Shown: piece after piece, positions 39,582 through 48,559 of the stretch
How positions within the stretch are numbered: position 1 is the stretch's first letter
How the letters are laid out: each line of letters begins with the position of its first letter
DNA from: Halomonas sp. M20
GTDB lineage: Bacteria; Pseudomonadota; Gammaproteobacteria; Pseudomonadales; Halomonadaceae
Direction: 5' to 3'
DNA: 64,000 bases
Assembly: GCF_020622265.1 (NCBI RefSeq)
Contig: NZ_JACNMQ010000005.1
Location: 186,001-250,000, forward strand
Program-made: the position numbers and the translations under genes
The notes under the pieces: model-generated
Told to the model about the DNA's origin: nothing
The model's database searches: none
What the model saw: the letters and a program-made list of their open reading frames with translations, nothing else

Positions 39582-40682
39582 CTACCGCGTATCGAACGCC
39601 ACACTGCGTATCAACGCCACGATCGGCATGTTTTCCTTTATCCTCAGTTCATCGAAGGATTTGCGCGTCAGTCGAGCTCTCAATACCTGTTCGCCGATGC
39701 GCAGACGTAGTTCGATAGAGGTCTTGTTGCCGGCTACCAGGCCTATCTGCTCTATCTTGGTGTTTAGCTGGTTGCGGTAACTGACCTGTTCGGGTTTCGA
39801 CAGGGCCAGGGCCACGTCGCGCACCGGGATGCGCAGGCGCAGCGTGGTGCCAGGGGGATTGTCGACGAGGGGAATGTTGAGGCGTTGTCCATCCTCCAGG
39901 CGCAGCAGGCTCAGGGCGTAGTGATGATCGTGCTCGGCGATGGTGGCGGTAATGACTGAGGCGGCATCGAACCCTCCCAGGTATTCGGTGAGATCGAAGC
40001 GCATCAGCAACTCCTCTAGGCGGCCATGGGCGAGCAGGCGACCCTGGTCGAGCAGCACCAGATGGTCGGCAATGGCGATCAGTTCGTCCGGGTCATGGCT
40101 GACATAGACGATGGGGATGTCGATATCCCGGGCCAGGCGGGCGATGTAATGCAACAGTTCCTGCTTGCGCGGGCCGTCGAGGCCGGTCAAGGGCTCGTCC
40201 ATCAACAGCAGGCGCGGCTCGGTAAGCAAGGCCCGGCCGATGGCGACACGCCTGGCCTCGCCACCGGAGAGGGTGGCGGGAAAACGGTTCAGCAAGGGTT
40301 TGATGCCTAGCAAGGAAACGATCGCGTCGAAGCGCGGACGTGCACTCGGGCGCATTCCGTAGGTGAGGTTGCCGCGCACCCGGTAGTGGGGAAAGAGTCG
40401 CGCTTCCTGAAACACCACACCCAGGCGCCGTCGGTGGGGGGGGGCGAATACGCCTTTCTGAGTGTCGACGAGGGTTTGCTCACCGATGCGAATGACGCCG
40501 CTATCGGGAACATCGAGCCCGGCGATCAAGCGCAGCAGGCTGGTCTTGCCGCTGCCCGAGGCGCCGAACAGGGCGGTAACGCCACGTGCTGGTATCGTAA
40601 GCGATGCCTTGAGCGAGAAATCTCCCAGGCGCTTGTCCACTGCGACACGGAGCCCGGGCTCGTCGTGGGGTTCGTCAATCAT
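39582..40682 (-). CDS. modC: Molybdate ABC transporter ATP-binding protein
   Basis: 366 residues. ABC ATPase domain: Walker A GASGSGKTSLLRLIAG, signature LSGGEARRVAIGRAL, Walker B LLLMDEPLTGLD, switch His in VYVSHD. The C-terminal part (about 290-360) is a TOBE/Mop molybdate-binding domain, the mark of ModC. It energises molybdate import with ModB and ModA. Overlaps modB by 8 bases. No modE is adjacent. Confidence 0.94.
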   Translation of the reverse strand: MIDEPHDEPGLRVAVDKRLGDFSLKASLTIPARGVTALFGASGSGKTSLLRLIAGLDVPDSGVIRIGEQTLVDTQKGVFAPPHRRRLGVVFQEARLFPHYRVRGNLTYGMRPSARPRFDAIVSLLGIKPLLNRFPATLSGGEARRVAIGRALLTEPRLLLMDEPLTGLDGPRKQELLHYIARLARDIDIPIVYVSHDPDELIAIADHLVLLDQGRLLAHGRLEELLMRFDLTEYLGGFDAASVITATIAEHDHHYALSLLRLEDGQRLNIPLVDNPPGTTLRLRIPVRDVALALSKPEQVSYRNQLNTKIEQIGLVAGNKTSIELRLRIGEQVLRARLTRKSFDELRIKENMPIVALIRSVAFDTR

Positions 40683-41370
40683 CGCGCTCCCGTAGCCGCT
40701 TCTTGGCTTTGTGCGCCAGCCATTCCGATATCAGCAAGGAGAGCATGGCGATCAGGATGGCGATGGCGCACAGGCGTGCCGCCGCCGCTTCTTTGCCCGG
40801 ACTCTGGATCAGCGTATAGAGCGCCAGCGGCAGGGTGCGTGTTTCGCCGGGAATGTTCGAGGCGAAGGTGATGGTAGCGCCGAATTCGGACAGCGCCCGG
40901 GCGAAGGCCAGTACCGTGCCGGTCAGGAGCCCGGGAAACGCCAGTGGTAGGGTAATGGTGAAGAACACCCGCCAACGACTGGCGCCCAGGGTGCTGGCCG
41001 CCGCCTCGAGTTTCATATCCACCGCTTCCAGGGAAAGCCGCACGGCGCGTACCAGCAGCGGGAAAGCCATGATGCCGCCAGCAATGGCCGCGCCTTGCCA
41101 AGTGAAGGGGAGAGTGATGCCGAACCATTGATCCAGCCATTGTCCCATAAAACCCTGGCGGCCCAGCGAGACAAGTAAAAGATAGCCGACCACTACGGGG
41201 GGCAGCACCAGGGGCAGGTGCAGCAGGCCATCAAGCAGCGCCTTGCCACGAAACTCAAAGCGTGCCATGAACCAGGCCAGTGCCACGCCGGGCACCAAGA
41301 TCCAGCCTACGGCGGTACCTGCGATCCGAAGACTGAGCAGGATGGCTTCCCATTCGGCATTGGAGAGCAT
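40675..41370 (-). CDS. modB: Molybdate ABC transporter permease
   Basis: 231 residues, five to six membrane helices, with the EAA loop typical of ModB (EAASTLGASRWRVFFTITLPLAFPG). AGGAAG precedes ATG 41370. Between modA (15 bases) and modC (8-base overlap) in a modABC operon. Confidence 0.95.
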   Translation of the reverse strand: MLSNAEWEAILLSLRIAGTAVGWILVPGVALAWFMARFEFRGKALLDGLLHLPLVLPPVVVGYLLLVSLGRQGFMGQWLDQWFGITLPFTWQGAAIAGGIMAFPLLVRAVRLSLEAVDMKLEAAASTLGASRWRVFFTITLPLAFPGLLTGTVLAFARALSEFGATITFASNIPGETRTLPLALYTLIQSPGKEAAAARLCAIAILIAMLSLLISEWLAHKAKKRLRERDD

Positions 41371-41385
41371 GGTAATGCTTCCTGA

Positions 41386-42219
41386 CTAGCGGCTGACAGC
41401 AGCAGCGGGAAAGAAACCGACCTCGGAGAAGATCGCCAAAGCCTCGTCGCCATGTAACCACTGACGGAAGTCCCGGGCGGCACCGCTGGCTGGTGGGTTG
41501 ACCAGAGCCAGCGGATAGAGGATTGGGTCATGACTATCGCTGGGAAACAACCCAAGTTGACGAACCCGGTTGCTGGCCTGGGCATCGGTCTGATAGACGA
41601 TGCCCAAGGGGACTTCTCCGCGCTCCACCAGCGCCAGGGCGGCGCGTACATTATCAGCCCGGGCTAGTCGTGGTTGCAGCGTTTTCCACTCATCCAAGGA
41701 CTGCAGTGCTTGTTTGGCATAGATACCCGCGGGCACATGGTCCGGGTCACCGACCGACAAACGTTCCCGGCCGCTTAATGATGAACTCAGCGTTTCTCCA
41801 TCCACCGGAGTGAAAGAAGCGTGTTCACGCCCGCTGGGAGCGATCAGCGCCAGGCGGTTCTGCACTATGTCGGCGCGTTCGTCCAGCTCGATGCCCTGGC
41901 CCGCAAGCCAGTTCATCCATTCACTGCTTGCGGAAAAAAACAGGTCGGCGGCCGCGCCGCTGGCGATCTGGCGTGCAGCGGTGGAAGAGGATGCATAGAC
42001 CGGCACGATATCCACCTCATTTTGGGACTCGTATCGTGCGATGGCCTTGTTCAAGGCGTCGGTCAACGAAGCGGCGGCAAAAATCCTGACGCTCGGCTTT
42101 TCCATATCCGAATTGGACTGGGCAATAGAAGCAACACACAACAAGGTGAATATCATAAAGCCGCGAAAGAAGGCGTTGTATCCCGACTGTCGACCCCGTC
42201 CGACATATGGCCTGCTCAT
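41386..42219 (-). CDS. modA: Molybdate ABC transporter binding protein
   Basis: 277 residues from ATG 42219; a start at 42255 is possible but lengthens the leader. Signal peptide to about residue 38 (hydrophobic GFMIFTLLCVASIAQS). Mature motifs FAAASLTDALN (oxyanion-binding Ser), YASSSTAARQIASGAAADLFFSAS and GVVYQTDA-like GIVYQTDAQAS are typical of ModA. It delivers molybdate, and perhaps tungstate, to ModBC. First gene of the operon. Confidence 0.93.
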   Translation of the reverse strand: MSRPYVGRGRQSGYNAFFRGFMIFTLLCVASIAQSNSDMEKPSVRIFAAASLTDALNKAIARYESQNEVDIVPVYASSSTAARQIASGAAADLFFSASSEWMNWLAGQGIELDERADIVQNRLALIAPSGREHASFTPVDGETLSSSLSGRERLSVGDPDHVPAGIYAKQALQSLDEWKTLQPRLARADNVRAALALVERGEVPLGIVYQTDAQASNRVRQLGLFPSDSHDPILYPLALVNPPASGAARDFRQWLHGDEALAIFSEVGFFPAAAVSR

Positions 42220-42347
42220 GACTGTTCCCGCGTTGATTTTATGACGATGGCGCAAGCACTATAAGCCGTATCCTCACGGGTCGCCAAACCGCCGCTTTCT
42301 TCTTCGAGCGCCGACCTGTACCTTGGTTACCTATTGATTACGTAACG

Positions 42348-42983
42348 ATGGGAATGAACACGACCATGCCAATGCAACAATTAGTGCCTTCTTACCGAAA
42401 TCTCTGGCGCTCGATACTGCTTCTATTCATCGTGCTCGTGTTGACGGGCTGCGGTGTGAACAACATTCCACGTCTGGACGAAAAGGTGAAGTCAGCCTGG
42501 TCTCAGGTCGAGAATCAGTATCAGCGTCGGGCGGATCTGGTACCCAACCTGGTAGAGACGGTCAAGGGATTTGCCAATCAAGAGCGAGAAACCCTCACAG
42601 CGGTGATCGAGGCACGCTCCAAGGCGACCTCCATTCAGGTCGACGCGGATACGCTGGATGACCCTCAGAAGATGCAGCAATTCCAACAGGCTCAAGGACA
42701 GCTGACCAGCGCACTGAGCCGCTTGATGGCGGTCTCCGAGCGCTATCCAGAGTTGCGCTCCAATCAGAATTTCCTGGCGCTGCAGTCTCAGTTGGAAGGC
42801 ACCGAAAACCGTATTTCGGTAGCACGGCGCGATTTCATTGCCGCCGTCGAGCATTACAACACTGAGATTCGTACCTTCCCGGGCCGTATATGGCATAGCA
42901 TTCTCTACAGCGATATGCCAGTACGCGAGAACTTCGAGGCGACTGCCGAGAACGCGGAACAGGCGCCACAGGTGGAATTCTGA
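42348..42983 (+). CDS. LemA family lipoprotein
   Basis: 211 residues. Hydrophobic segment with a lipobox-like LTGC near residue 35; then the LemA signature VKSAWSQVENQYQRRADLVPNLVETVKGFANQE and long coiled helices ending in FPGRIWHSILY. LemA proteins are membrane-anchored helical bundles of uncertain function. The stop overlaps the start of the following TPM gene (TGATG), and the trio LemA-TPM-TPM is a common bacterial operon. Confidence 0.9.
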   Translation: MGMNTTMPMQQLVPSYRNLWRSILLLFIVLVLTGCGVNNIPRLDEKVKSAWSQVENQYQRRADLVPNLVETVKGFANQERETLTAVIEARSKATSIQVDADTLDDPQKMQQFQQAQGQLTSALSRLMAVSERYPELRSNQNFLALQSQLEGTENRISVARRDFIAAVEHYNTEIRTFPGRIWHSILYSDMPVRENFEATAENAEQAPQVEF

Positions 42984-43759
42984 TGGCGATCAATCTGCGC
43001 ACGCCGGTACTGCTGCTACTGTTTTTATTCTTGCCAGTCTGGACGTTGAGCGCTCAGGCCCAGCAACCTGAATTCCCTGAGCTGACAGGTCGGGTGGTCG
43101 ACAAGGCAGAATTGCTGGATCCACAAACTGAAGCTCAGCTGACCGAGATGCTCGAGGCGCATGAGCAGCAATCCACGGAGCAGGTCGTGGTGGTCACCGT
43201 AGCGAGCCTGCAAGGCTATGACATTGCGGACTACGGTTATCAGCTGGGTCGCCACTGGGGTATCGGCCAGCAGGGCGAAGATAACGGCGCCCTGCTGATC
43301 GTCGCGCCGGAGGAGCGCAAGCTGCGCATCGAGGTCGGCTACGGCATGGAAGGACGGCTGACCGATGCCCAGTCCTCGGTCATCATCAACCAGGTCATCA
43401 CTCCGGCCTTCAAGCAGGGCGATTATGCCAAGGGTATTACCCAGGGGGCGGCGGCGATGATTCAGGTGCTGGGCGGCGACCCCCTGGCGGAGCCGAAAAG
43501 ACAGGCTTCCGGGAGTAGCGACAGGGAGGCGGGACCTGCTTCAATCTGGTTCTTCGTCATGTTCGTCATCGTCATGCTAATTTCGCGCGGCGGCGGTGGA
43601 GGCGGTCGCGGACGGCGTAGAGGTCGCGGTGGCTTGCTGGCCGGCGCGCTGCTTGGTTCCGCCCTGGGGCGTGGTGGCTCTGGCGGTGGTTTCGGGGGGG
43701 GCGGCTTCGGCGGCGGAGGTGGTGGTTTTGGGGGCGGTGGTGCCTCCGGTGGCTGGTAA
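42983..43759 (+). CDS. TPM domain protein with Gly-rich tail (YgcG-like)
   Basis: 258 residues: signal peptide to about 27, TPM domain about 30-150 (LTGRVVDKAELLDPQTEAQL, EDNGALLIVAPEERKLRIEVGYGMEG), one membrane helix about 185-200, then an Arg-rich and a long Gly-rich tail (repeats of GGGGFGGGG type), as in YgcG and plant PSB27/TLP18-like relatives. TPM domains are linked to phosphatase or photosystem-assembly roles in other organisms; the bacterial role is unknown. Translationally coupled to the LemA gene. Confidence 0.9.
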   Translation: MAINLRTPVLLLLFLFLPVWTLSAQAQQPEFPELTGRVVDKAELLDPQTEAQLTEMLEAHEQQSTEQVVVVTVASLQGYDIADYGYQLGRHWGIGQQGEDNGALLIVAPEERKLRIEVGYGMEGRLTDAQSSVIINQVITPAFKQGDYAKGITQGAAAMIQVLGGDPLAEPKRQASGSSDREAGPASIWFFVMFVIVMLISRGGGGGGRGRRRGRGGLLAGALLGSALGRGGSGGGFGGGGFGGGGGGFGGGGASGGW

Positions 43760-43766
43760 CCGGACG

Positions 43767-43824
43767 CCTGTGCTCCCGGCGCCTTGTGCTTTACACCGTT
43801 CGGCAATTTATTTAGCAACTCCCT
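43767..43824. repeat. Half copy of the MITE-like repeat
   Basis: The stretch CTGTGCTCC(C)GGCGCCTTG... to ...ACTCCCT matches the right half of the repeat at 49882-50043 almost base for base over about 57 positions. It lies between the two TPM genes. The left half is missing. Confidence 0.7.
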
Positions 43825-43846
43825 GAATTCGAGAGAACACGACGTC

Positions 43847-44464
43847 ATGGCTTTATTGAGTGAAGACGAACAGCGCCAGGTGGCAGACGCGATCAACCGC
43901 ATCGAGCGTGAGACCGATGCCGAGCTGGTCACCGTGCTTGCCCCCCAGGCGGACGACTACGCCTATATCCCTCTATTGTGGGCGGGGATTCTGGCGCTGG
44001 TAGTACCCGGCGCCATCAACTATTTCCCCGGCTGGCTGAGCGCAGCGGAATTGCTGCTGGTTCAGTGGGGCACGTTCATCCTGCTGGGGCTGCTGTTCAG
44101 GATGCCCAAGATTACCACTCGGCTCATTCCGCGTTCGGTACGCCACTGGCGGGCATCCAATCTGGCTCGGCGCCAGTTCCTGGAACAGAACCTGCATCAC
44201 ACCAGCGGCGAAACGGGGATGCTCATCTTCGTCTCGGAAGCTGAGCGCTACGTGGAAATCCTGGTGGATCGGGGCATCTCGAATCGTCTGAAGGACGAAA
44301 CCTGGCAATCCATAGTGGCCACGTTCACCCAACAGGTGAAAGAGGGGCAGACGCTGCAAGGCTTCCTGACCTGCATCGAGTCCTGTGGCGAGCATCTCAA
44401 GCGCGAGGTGCCGGCGACCCATGAGCGCAATGAACTGCCCAACCGTCTGGTGATTCTGGAATAA
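43847..44464 (+). CDS. TPM domain protein, membrane-anchored
   Basis: 205 residues from ATG 43847; the frame from 43784 reads into the repeat and was not used. Short N-terminal TPM-like part (QRQVADAINRIERETDAELVTVLAP), two membrane helices (about 40-60 and 70-90), then the rest of the domain (GETGMLIFVSEAERYVEILVDRGI). It resembles the second TPM protein of LemA operons. Function unknown. Confidence 0.85.
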   Translation: MALLSEDEQRQVADAINRIERETDAELVTVLAPQADDYAYIPLLWAGILALVVPGAINYFPGWLSAAELLLVQWGTFILLGLLFRMPKITTRLIPRSVRHWRASNLARRQFLEQNLHHTSGETGMLIFVSEAERYVEILVDRGISNRLKDETWQSIVATFTQQVKEGQTLQGFLTCIESCGEHLKREVPATHERNELPNRLVILE

Positions 44465-44631
44465 ATGCACGACCAAAGAACGCCGTTTTTCGCTTCTGGA
44501 TTGTAAAGTGGAAAAAAGGAAATTCCGCTACGCTTTAGAACATGCTCGGCATGACGCATGGACAAAGCGACCTTGATCAAGCGCCATCATCGTTGCTGAG
44601 CTCTTACAATTCCAACGACAGGAGTCTAGCC

Positions 44632-46152
44632 ATGATCTATTCCAATCCCGGCACCAGCGATTCACTGGTGAGTTTCGACAAGCGCTACGGCAACTACATT
44701 GGCGGCGCGTTCGTCGATCCCGTCAAGGGTCAGTATTTCGATAACGTCACGCCGGTCACCGGCGAGGTGTTCTGTGAGGTGGCGCGCTCCACTGCCGAAG
44801 ATATCGACAAGGCCGTGCAAGCCGCGCACAAGGCCGCACCAGCCTGGGGCAAGACCTCCGCCGCCGAACGCAGCAACATTCTGCTCAAGATAGCCGATCG
44901 CATCGAACAGAACCTGGAGATGCTGGCCGTTGCCGAGACCTGGGACAACGGCAAGGCGGTGCGCGAGGCGCTGAACGCGGATCTGCCCTTGGCGGTGGAT
45001 CACTTTCGCTACTTTGCCGGCTGTATCCGTGCCCAGGAAGGTACCGCGGCGGACATCGATGAAAACACTGTGGCCTATCACTTCCACGAGCCGCTGGGCG
45101 TGGTGGGGCAGATCATCCCTTGGAATTTCCCCATCCTGATGGCGACCTGGAAGCTCGCGCCGGCCTTGGCGGCAGGCAACTGCGTGGTACTCAAACCCGC
45201 AGAACAGACGCCGGTGTCAATTCTCAAGGTGGTGGAGTTGATCGGCGACCTGCTACCAGCGGGCGTGCTCAACGTCGTCAATGGCTACGGCGAGGAGGCC
45301 GGACAGGCGTTGGCCACCCACAAGGGCATCGCCAAGATCGCCTTCACCGGCTCCACCCCGGTGGGTTCGCATATCTTGAAGTGCGCCGCGGAAAATATCA
45401 TTCCCTCTACCGTGGAACTGGGCGGCAAGTCGCCCAACGTCTACTTCGCCGACATCATGAACGCCGAGCCGGAGTTCATTGACAAGGCGGTGGAGGGGCT
45501 GGTGTTGGCGTTTTTGAATCAGGGCGAGGTCTGTACCTGCCCGTCCCGGGCGCTTGTGCAAGAGGGCATGTACGACGCCTTCATGGCCAAGGTCATGGAG
45601 CGCACCCAAGCCATCAAGCGCGGCAATCCGCTGGATACTGATGTTCAGGTGGGCGCTCAGGTCTCCGAGGAGCAGTTCGACAAGATCATGGGCTACATGG
45701 ATGTGGCCCGGGAAGAGGGGGCCGAGATACTGACCGGCGGTGACAAGGAGCGCCTCGATTCGGAACTCTCCCGGGGCTATTACATTCAGCCGACCCTGAT
45801 CAAGGGCAACAACAAGATGCGCGTCTTCCAAGAGGAGATCTTCGGCCCGGTGGTTTCCGTGACCACCTTCAAGGACGAGGCGGAGGCCCTGGCGATCGCC
45901 AACGATACCGAGTTCGGTCTCGGCGCCGGCGTCTGGACCCGGGACATGAACGTTGCCTTCCGCATGGGGCGCGGCATCCAGGCCGGGCGTGTGTGGACCA
46001 ACTGCTATCACCAGTATCCGGCCCATGCGGCGTTTGGTGGCTACAAGAAATCCGGCATCGGCCGCGAGACCCACAAGATGGCCCTCGAGCACTATCAGCA
46101 GACCAAGAATCTGCTGGTCAGCTACGATATCAACCCGATGGGCTTCTTCTGA
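44632..46152 (+). CDS. Aldehyde dehydrogenase (AldB/ExaC type)
   Basis: 506 residues from ATG 44632 with ACAGGAG upstream; the longer frame from 44542 has no site. ALDH motifs: [26 protein letters not shown], and [11 protein letters not shown] with catalytic Cys301; the EVCTCPSR form is that of AldB and ExaC enzymes, which oxidise acetaldehyde and similar aldehydes with NAD(P)+. Monocistronic, with a 19-bp hairpin after it. Confidence 0.93.
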   Translation: MIYSNPGTSDSLVSFDKRYGNYIGGAFVDPVKGQYFDNVTPVTGEVFCEVARSTAEDIDKAVQAAHKAAPAWGKTSAAERSNILLKIADRIEQNLEMLAVAETWDNGKAVREALNADLPLAVDHFRYFAGCIRAQEGTAADIDENTVAYHFHEPLGVVGQIIPWNFPILMATWKLAPALAAGNCVVLKPAEQTPVSILKVVELIGDLLPAGVLNVVNGYGEEAGQALATHKGIAKIAFTGSTPVGSHILKCAAENIIPSTVELGGKSPNVYFADIMNAEPEFIDKAVEGLVLAFLNQGEVCTCPSRALVQEGMYDAFMAKVMERTQAIKRGNPLDTDVQVGAQVSEEQFDKIMGYMDVAREEGAEILTGGDKERLDSELSRGYYIQPTLIKGNNKMRVFQEEIFGPVVSVTTFKDEAEALAIANDTEFGLGAGVWTRDMNVAFRMGRGIQAGRVWTNCYHQYPAHAAFGGYKKSGIGRETHKMALEHYQQTKNLLVSYDINPMGFF

Positions 46153-46179
46153 TAAGCGTGTAATTTGTTTTGGGCTAAT

Positions 46180-46220
46180 CAACGAACAAGGGCGCGACAT
46201 TGTCGCGCCCTTGTTCGTTG
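46180..46220. terminator. Long perfect hairpin between convergent genes
   Basis: A 19-bp perfect stem (46180-46198 with 46202-46220) and a 3-base loop ATT between the aldehyde dehydrogenase and chemoreceptor genes, which converge. No T-run, but the stem is symmetric and could end transcription from both sides. Confidence 0.7.
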
Positions 46221-46235
46221 GCTGACGTGAAATCC

Positions 46236-47954
46236 TTAGAAGCTTTGCCAGTCGTCTTCCTGGGTAACGGGCCTGGTGCGAGGAGTAGTCTTGGCAATCG
46301 GCTTGGGGTTGATCGGCCTGGCATCAGTCCCCGAGAACGCACGCGGGTTCGGCTTGGATGAGACGCTTTCCTCTAGCTTGAAGATCGCCATTGCATGGAT
46401 GAGTTGCTGAGCACGGCTGCTCAAGTGGTTGGCGGCGCTGGCGCTGTCTGCTACCAAGGAGGCGGTTTGCTGGGTGGTTTGATCCATCTGCGTGACCGCT
46501 TCGCTGACCTGTTGCACGCCGTCGCTCTGTTCGGCGCTGGCGCTGCTGATTTCGCCCATGATCTGGGTAACTCGCTTGATCGATGCCACGATCTCATCGG
46601 TGGTACGACCGGCTTCAGCGACCAGCTTAGAACCTTCCTCGACGCGTTTGAGATTGCCGGTGATCAGGGTATTGATCTGCTTGGAGGCATCCGCGCTACG
46701 CTGGGCAAGCAGGCGTACTTCACTTGCCACCACGGCAAAGCCCCTGCCATGCTCGCCGGCGCGGGCGGCTTCTACCGAGGCGTTGAGCGCCAGGATATTG
46801 GTCTGGAAGGCGATCGAATCGATCATGCCGATGATGTCGACGATCTCTTTTGAGCGCTCGTTGAGATCGTTCATGGTGTCGACGACCTGACCCACGACTT
46901 CACCCCCGCGCACGGCGACCTGAGAGGCATTATTAGCCTGTTCGCTGGCCTGACGAGCGTTGTCGGCATTTTGATGTACGGTGCTGCCGAGCTGCTCCAT
47001 GGAAGACGCTGTCTCCGCTAGTGAGCCGGCCTGCTGTTCGGTACGTGAAGCCAGTTCGTTATTGCTCTTGGCGATCTGCTCGCTGCTGGCTGCTACCGAC
47101 TGCGCCGAATCGCGCACATTCGAGACGGTGGACTGTAGCTGCTTTGCCATCATCACGAGGCTTGCCATGATGCTGTGCCGGTCACCCTGGCGCAGTCGAG
47201 CTTTTGCCGCCAGCTCGCCACGACCGATGGCCTCCGCAAAGCCCTTGACCTGCCGAGGCTCGGCGCCGAGGGTGCGCAGCAGCCAGCCCGTCAACATGAA
47301 GGCCACCACCAGGCCGATGGCAACCGCTGCGCCGCACAGCACCAACATCAACGTCTGGAAGCCGCTTGCCATGTCGCGAGCCGCCGCCGTTTCGACCTGG
47401 TTCATTGCTTCCTGAAGGTCGATGAACACGTTAATGACATTCAACCAGTGGGCGAAAAGGGGGCCGACCTCGCTTAGAAGAAGCGTCTGCGCCCCTTGGA
47501 TATCTCCCGCCATGCGTTGCTGGATGAGGGTTTGCACCAAGGGTGTGGCACGGTTCTCGACCTCTTGAATAGCCGCTAGCGCACTGCGATCCTTGGCGCT
47601 GATATCGCTGCGCTCGTTGAACATCCTCTGCATGCTCGTCGCTGCTGCCTGATAGTCAGCCTCGAGTTTGGCGATCAGTGTCAGCAAGGCATCGAGAGAG
47701 GCGCGATCCTCTACCAGGGTGATATCACGCAGGGCGATGGCGCGGTCATGCACGCTGCCGCGAAAATCGATGGCGTGCCGCTGCTTTACGCTGTTTACGT
47801 CGTTGATGGTCGTCAGTCCTTGATCGATGGCCCTGACCTGAAAGATTCCGATGCCGGTCAGTACGATCATGAGGATGAGAACGGTGGAAAAGCCCGTCAT
47901 CAAGCGAGTCTTGAGTTTCATGTCTTTTAAAGCCGAGGAAATTCCGTTCACCAT
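46236..47954 (-). CDS. Methyl-accepting chemotaxis protein (4-helix-bundle sensor)
   Basis: 572 residues from ATG 47954 (GGAGA 5 bases upstream). A second ATG at 47921 (MKLKTRLMTGF) is an alternative. First membrane helix about 18-38, periplasmic 4-helix bundle to about 195, second helix about 196-218, HAMP-like linker, then the MCP signalling domain with the hairpin tip [37 protein letters not shown] (described, residues about 375-410). It ends in a Pro-rich linker and DDWQSF, close to the CheR-binding pentapeptide type (xWxxF). A FliA-type promoter element lies upstream. Confidence 0.92.
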   Translation of the reverse strand: MVNGISSALKDMKLKTRLMTGFSTVLILMIVLTGIGIFQVRAIDQGLTTINDVNSVKQRHAIDFRGSVHDRAIALRDITLVEDRASLDALLTLIAKLEADYQAAATSMQRMFNERSDISAKDRSALAAIQEVENRATPLVQTLIQQRMAGDIQGAQTLLLSEVGPLFAHWLNVINVFIDLQEAMNQVETAAARDMASGFQTLMLVLCGAAVAIGLVVAFMLTGWLLRTLGAEPRQVKGFAEAIGRGELAAKARLRQGDRHSIMASLVMMAKQLQSTVSNVRDSAQSVAASSEQIAKSNNELASRTEQQAGSLAETASSMEQLGSTVHQNADNARQASEQANNASQVAVRGGEVVGQVVDTMNDLNERSKEIVDIIGMIDSIAFQTNILALNASVEAARAGEHGRGFAVVASEVRLLAQRSADASKQINTLITGNLKRVEEGSKLVAEAGRTTDEIVASIKRVTQIMGEISSASAEQSDGVQQVSEAVTQMDQTTQQTASLVADSASAANHLSSRAQQLIHAMAIFKLEESVSSKPNPRAFSGTDARPINPKPIAKTTPRTRPVTQEDDWQSF

Positions 47955-48017
47955 CGTGTCTCCGCATTCGCTGAGTAAGTAATGTCTGCAAGCAGCGGCA
48001 GGCATTCGCGGTTACTC

Positions 48018-48025
48018 TTATCGGC
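48018..48025 (-). promoter_or_regulatory. FliA (sigma28) -10 element upstream of the chemoreceptor gene
   Basis: On the minus strand the bases read GCCGATAA, the exact sigma28 -10 consensus, 64 bases before ATG 47954. At the expected distance of 11 bases the -35 reads TACACCTC, which matches TAAAGTTT poorly. Flagellar sigma factor control of chemoreceptor genes is well known. Confidence 0.5.
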
Positions 48026-48442
48026 GTATGGCACAAGAGGTGTAACGTTTTTTTATTGTGTTTGAGTATGCACGCAATAGGTGTGCGCTATGGGGGATAT
48101 TCTAAGTGCCTAGATTGGGCTCACGAACTTGTTGAATGATTATTTGCTAATATTTTTAGGTTTCAAGTAACAGGGCATTCAACACATGAATAGACGCCAC
48201 TAAGGAGTGCTGTTTGCAAGATACGATCGAGCCCTGATGTGCTGAAATGAAAAAGCTAAATACATAAAGACGTCGGCAAGAATTAGGGTGGTCATCTCGG
48301 TGGGATCAGTGGTGTCTCCACGTAAAAACTGAGAAATCCCATACGTTAGTGGCAGAAATTGGTCAAGAACGCTTGAGCAGTGAACCGCATATCGGGACAA
48401 TGCACTGCACGAGCCGCATTCGAAGCGTTTTTGAACCAGATA

Positions 48443-48489
48443 TTGACACTCCGATTACATTAATGTTTTTATGTAACCAAATTGTTACA
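48443..48489 (+). promoter_or_regulatory. Candidate promoter with TGTAAC-N6-GTTACA dyad
   Basis: TTGACA (48443-48448, perfect -35), 18-base spacer, TTTTAT (48467-48472, 4 of 6 to -10). A perfect 6-bp dyad TGTAAC-N6-GTTACA (48472-48489) begins at the end of the -10. The gene starts at 48560. The dyad resembles a TyrR-type box (TGTAAA-N6-TTTACA) by shape only. Confidence 0.4.
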
Positions 48490-48559
48490 ATTCGACAGAA
48501 CGAAATGATGCCGCAGCGGCAGTACTCACCACCAACATAAAAAGCGCAAGGGAAAATTC

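Larger units (their letters stand above)
47955..48559. other. Divergent intergenic region between chemoreceptor and carboxypeptidase genes
   Basis: About 600 AT-rich bases. It holds the FliA -10 element (48018-48025), the candidate dacA-type promoter with a dyad (48443-48489), and nothing else recognisable. Two short frames (48200-48400, 48349-48540) lack ribosome sites and domain features. Confidence 0.6.

Noticed and set aside
42326-42345. GTTAC...GTAAC dyad upstream of modA and LemA as a ModE site
   Set aside because: It does not resemble the known ModE operator and only five bases pair on each side.
43590-43757. G-rich low-complexity DNA as a possible repeat element
   Set aside because: It encodes the Gly-rich tail normal for YgcG-type TPM proteins.
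48200-48400. 66-residue minus-strand frame between the chemoreceptor and carboxypeptidase genes
   Set aside because: No Shine-Dalgarno sequence, atypical composition, no domain.
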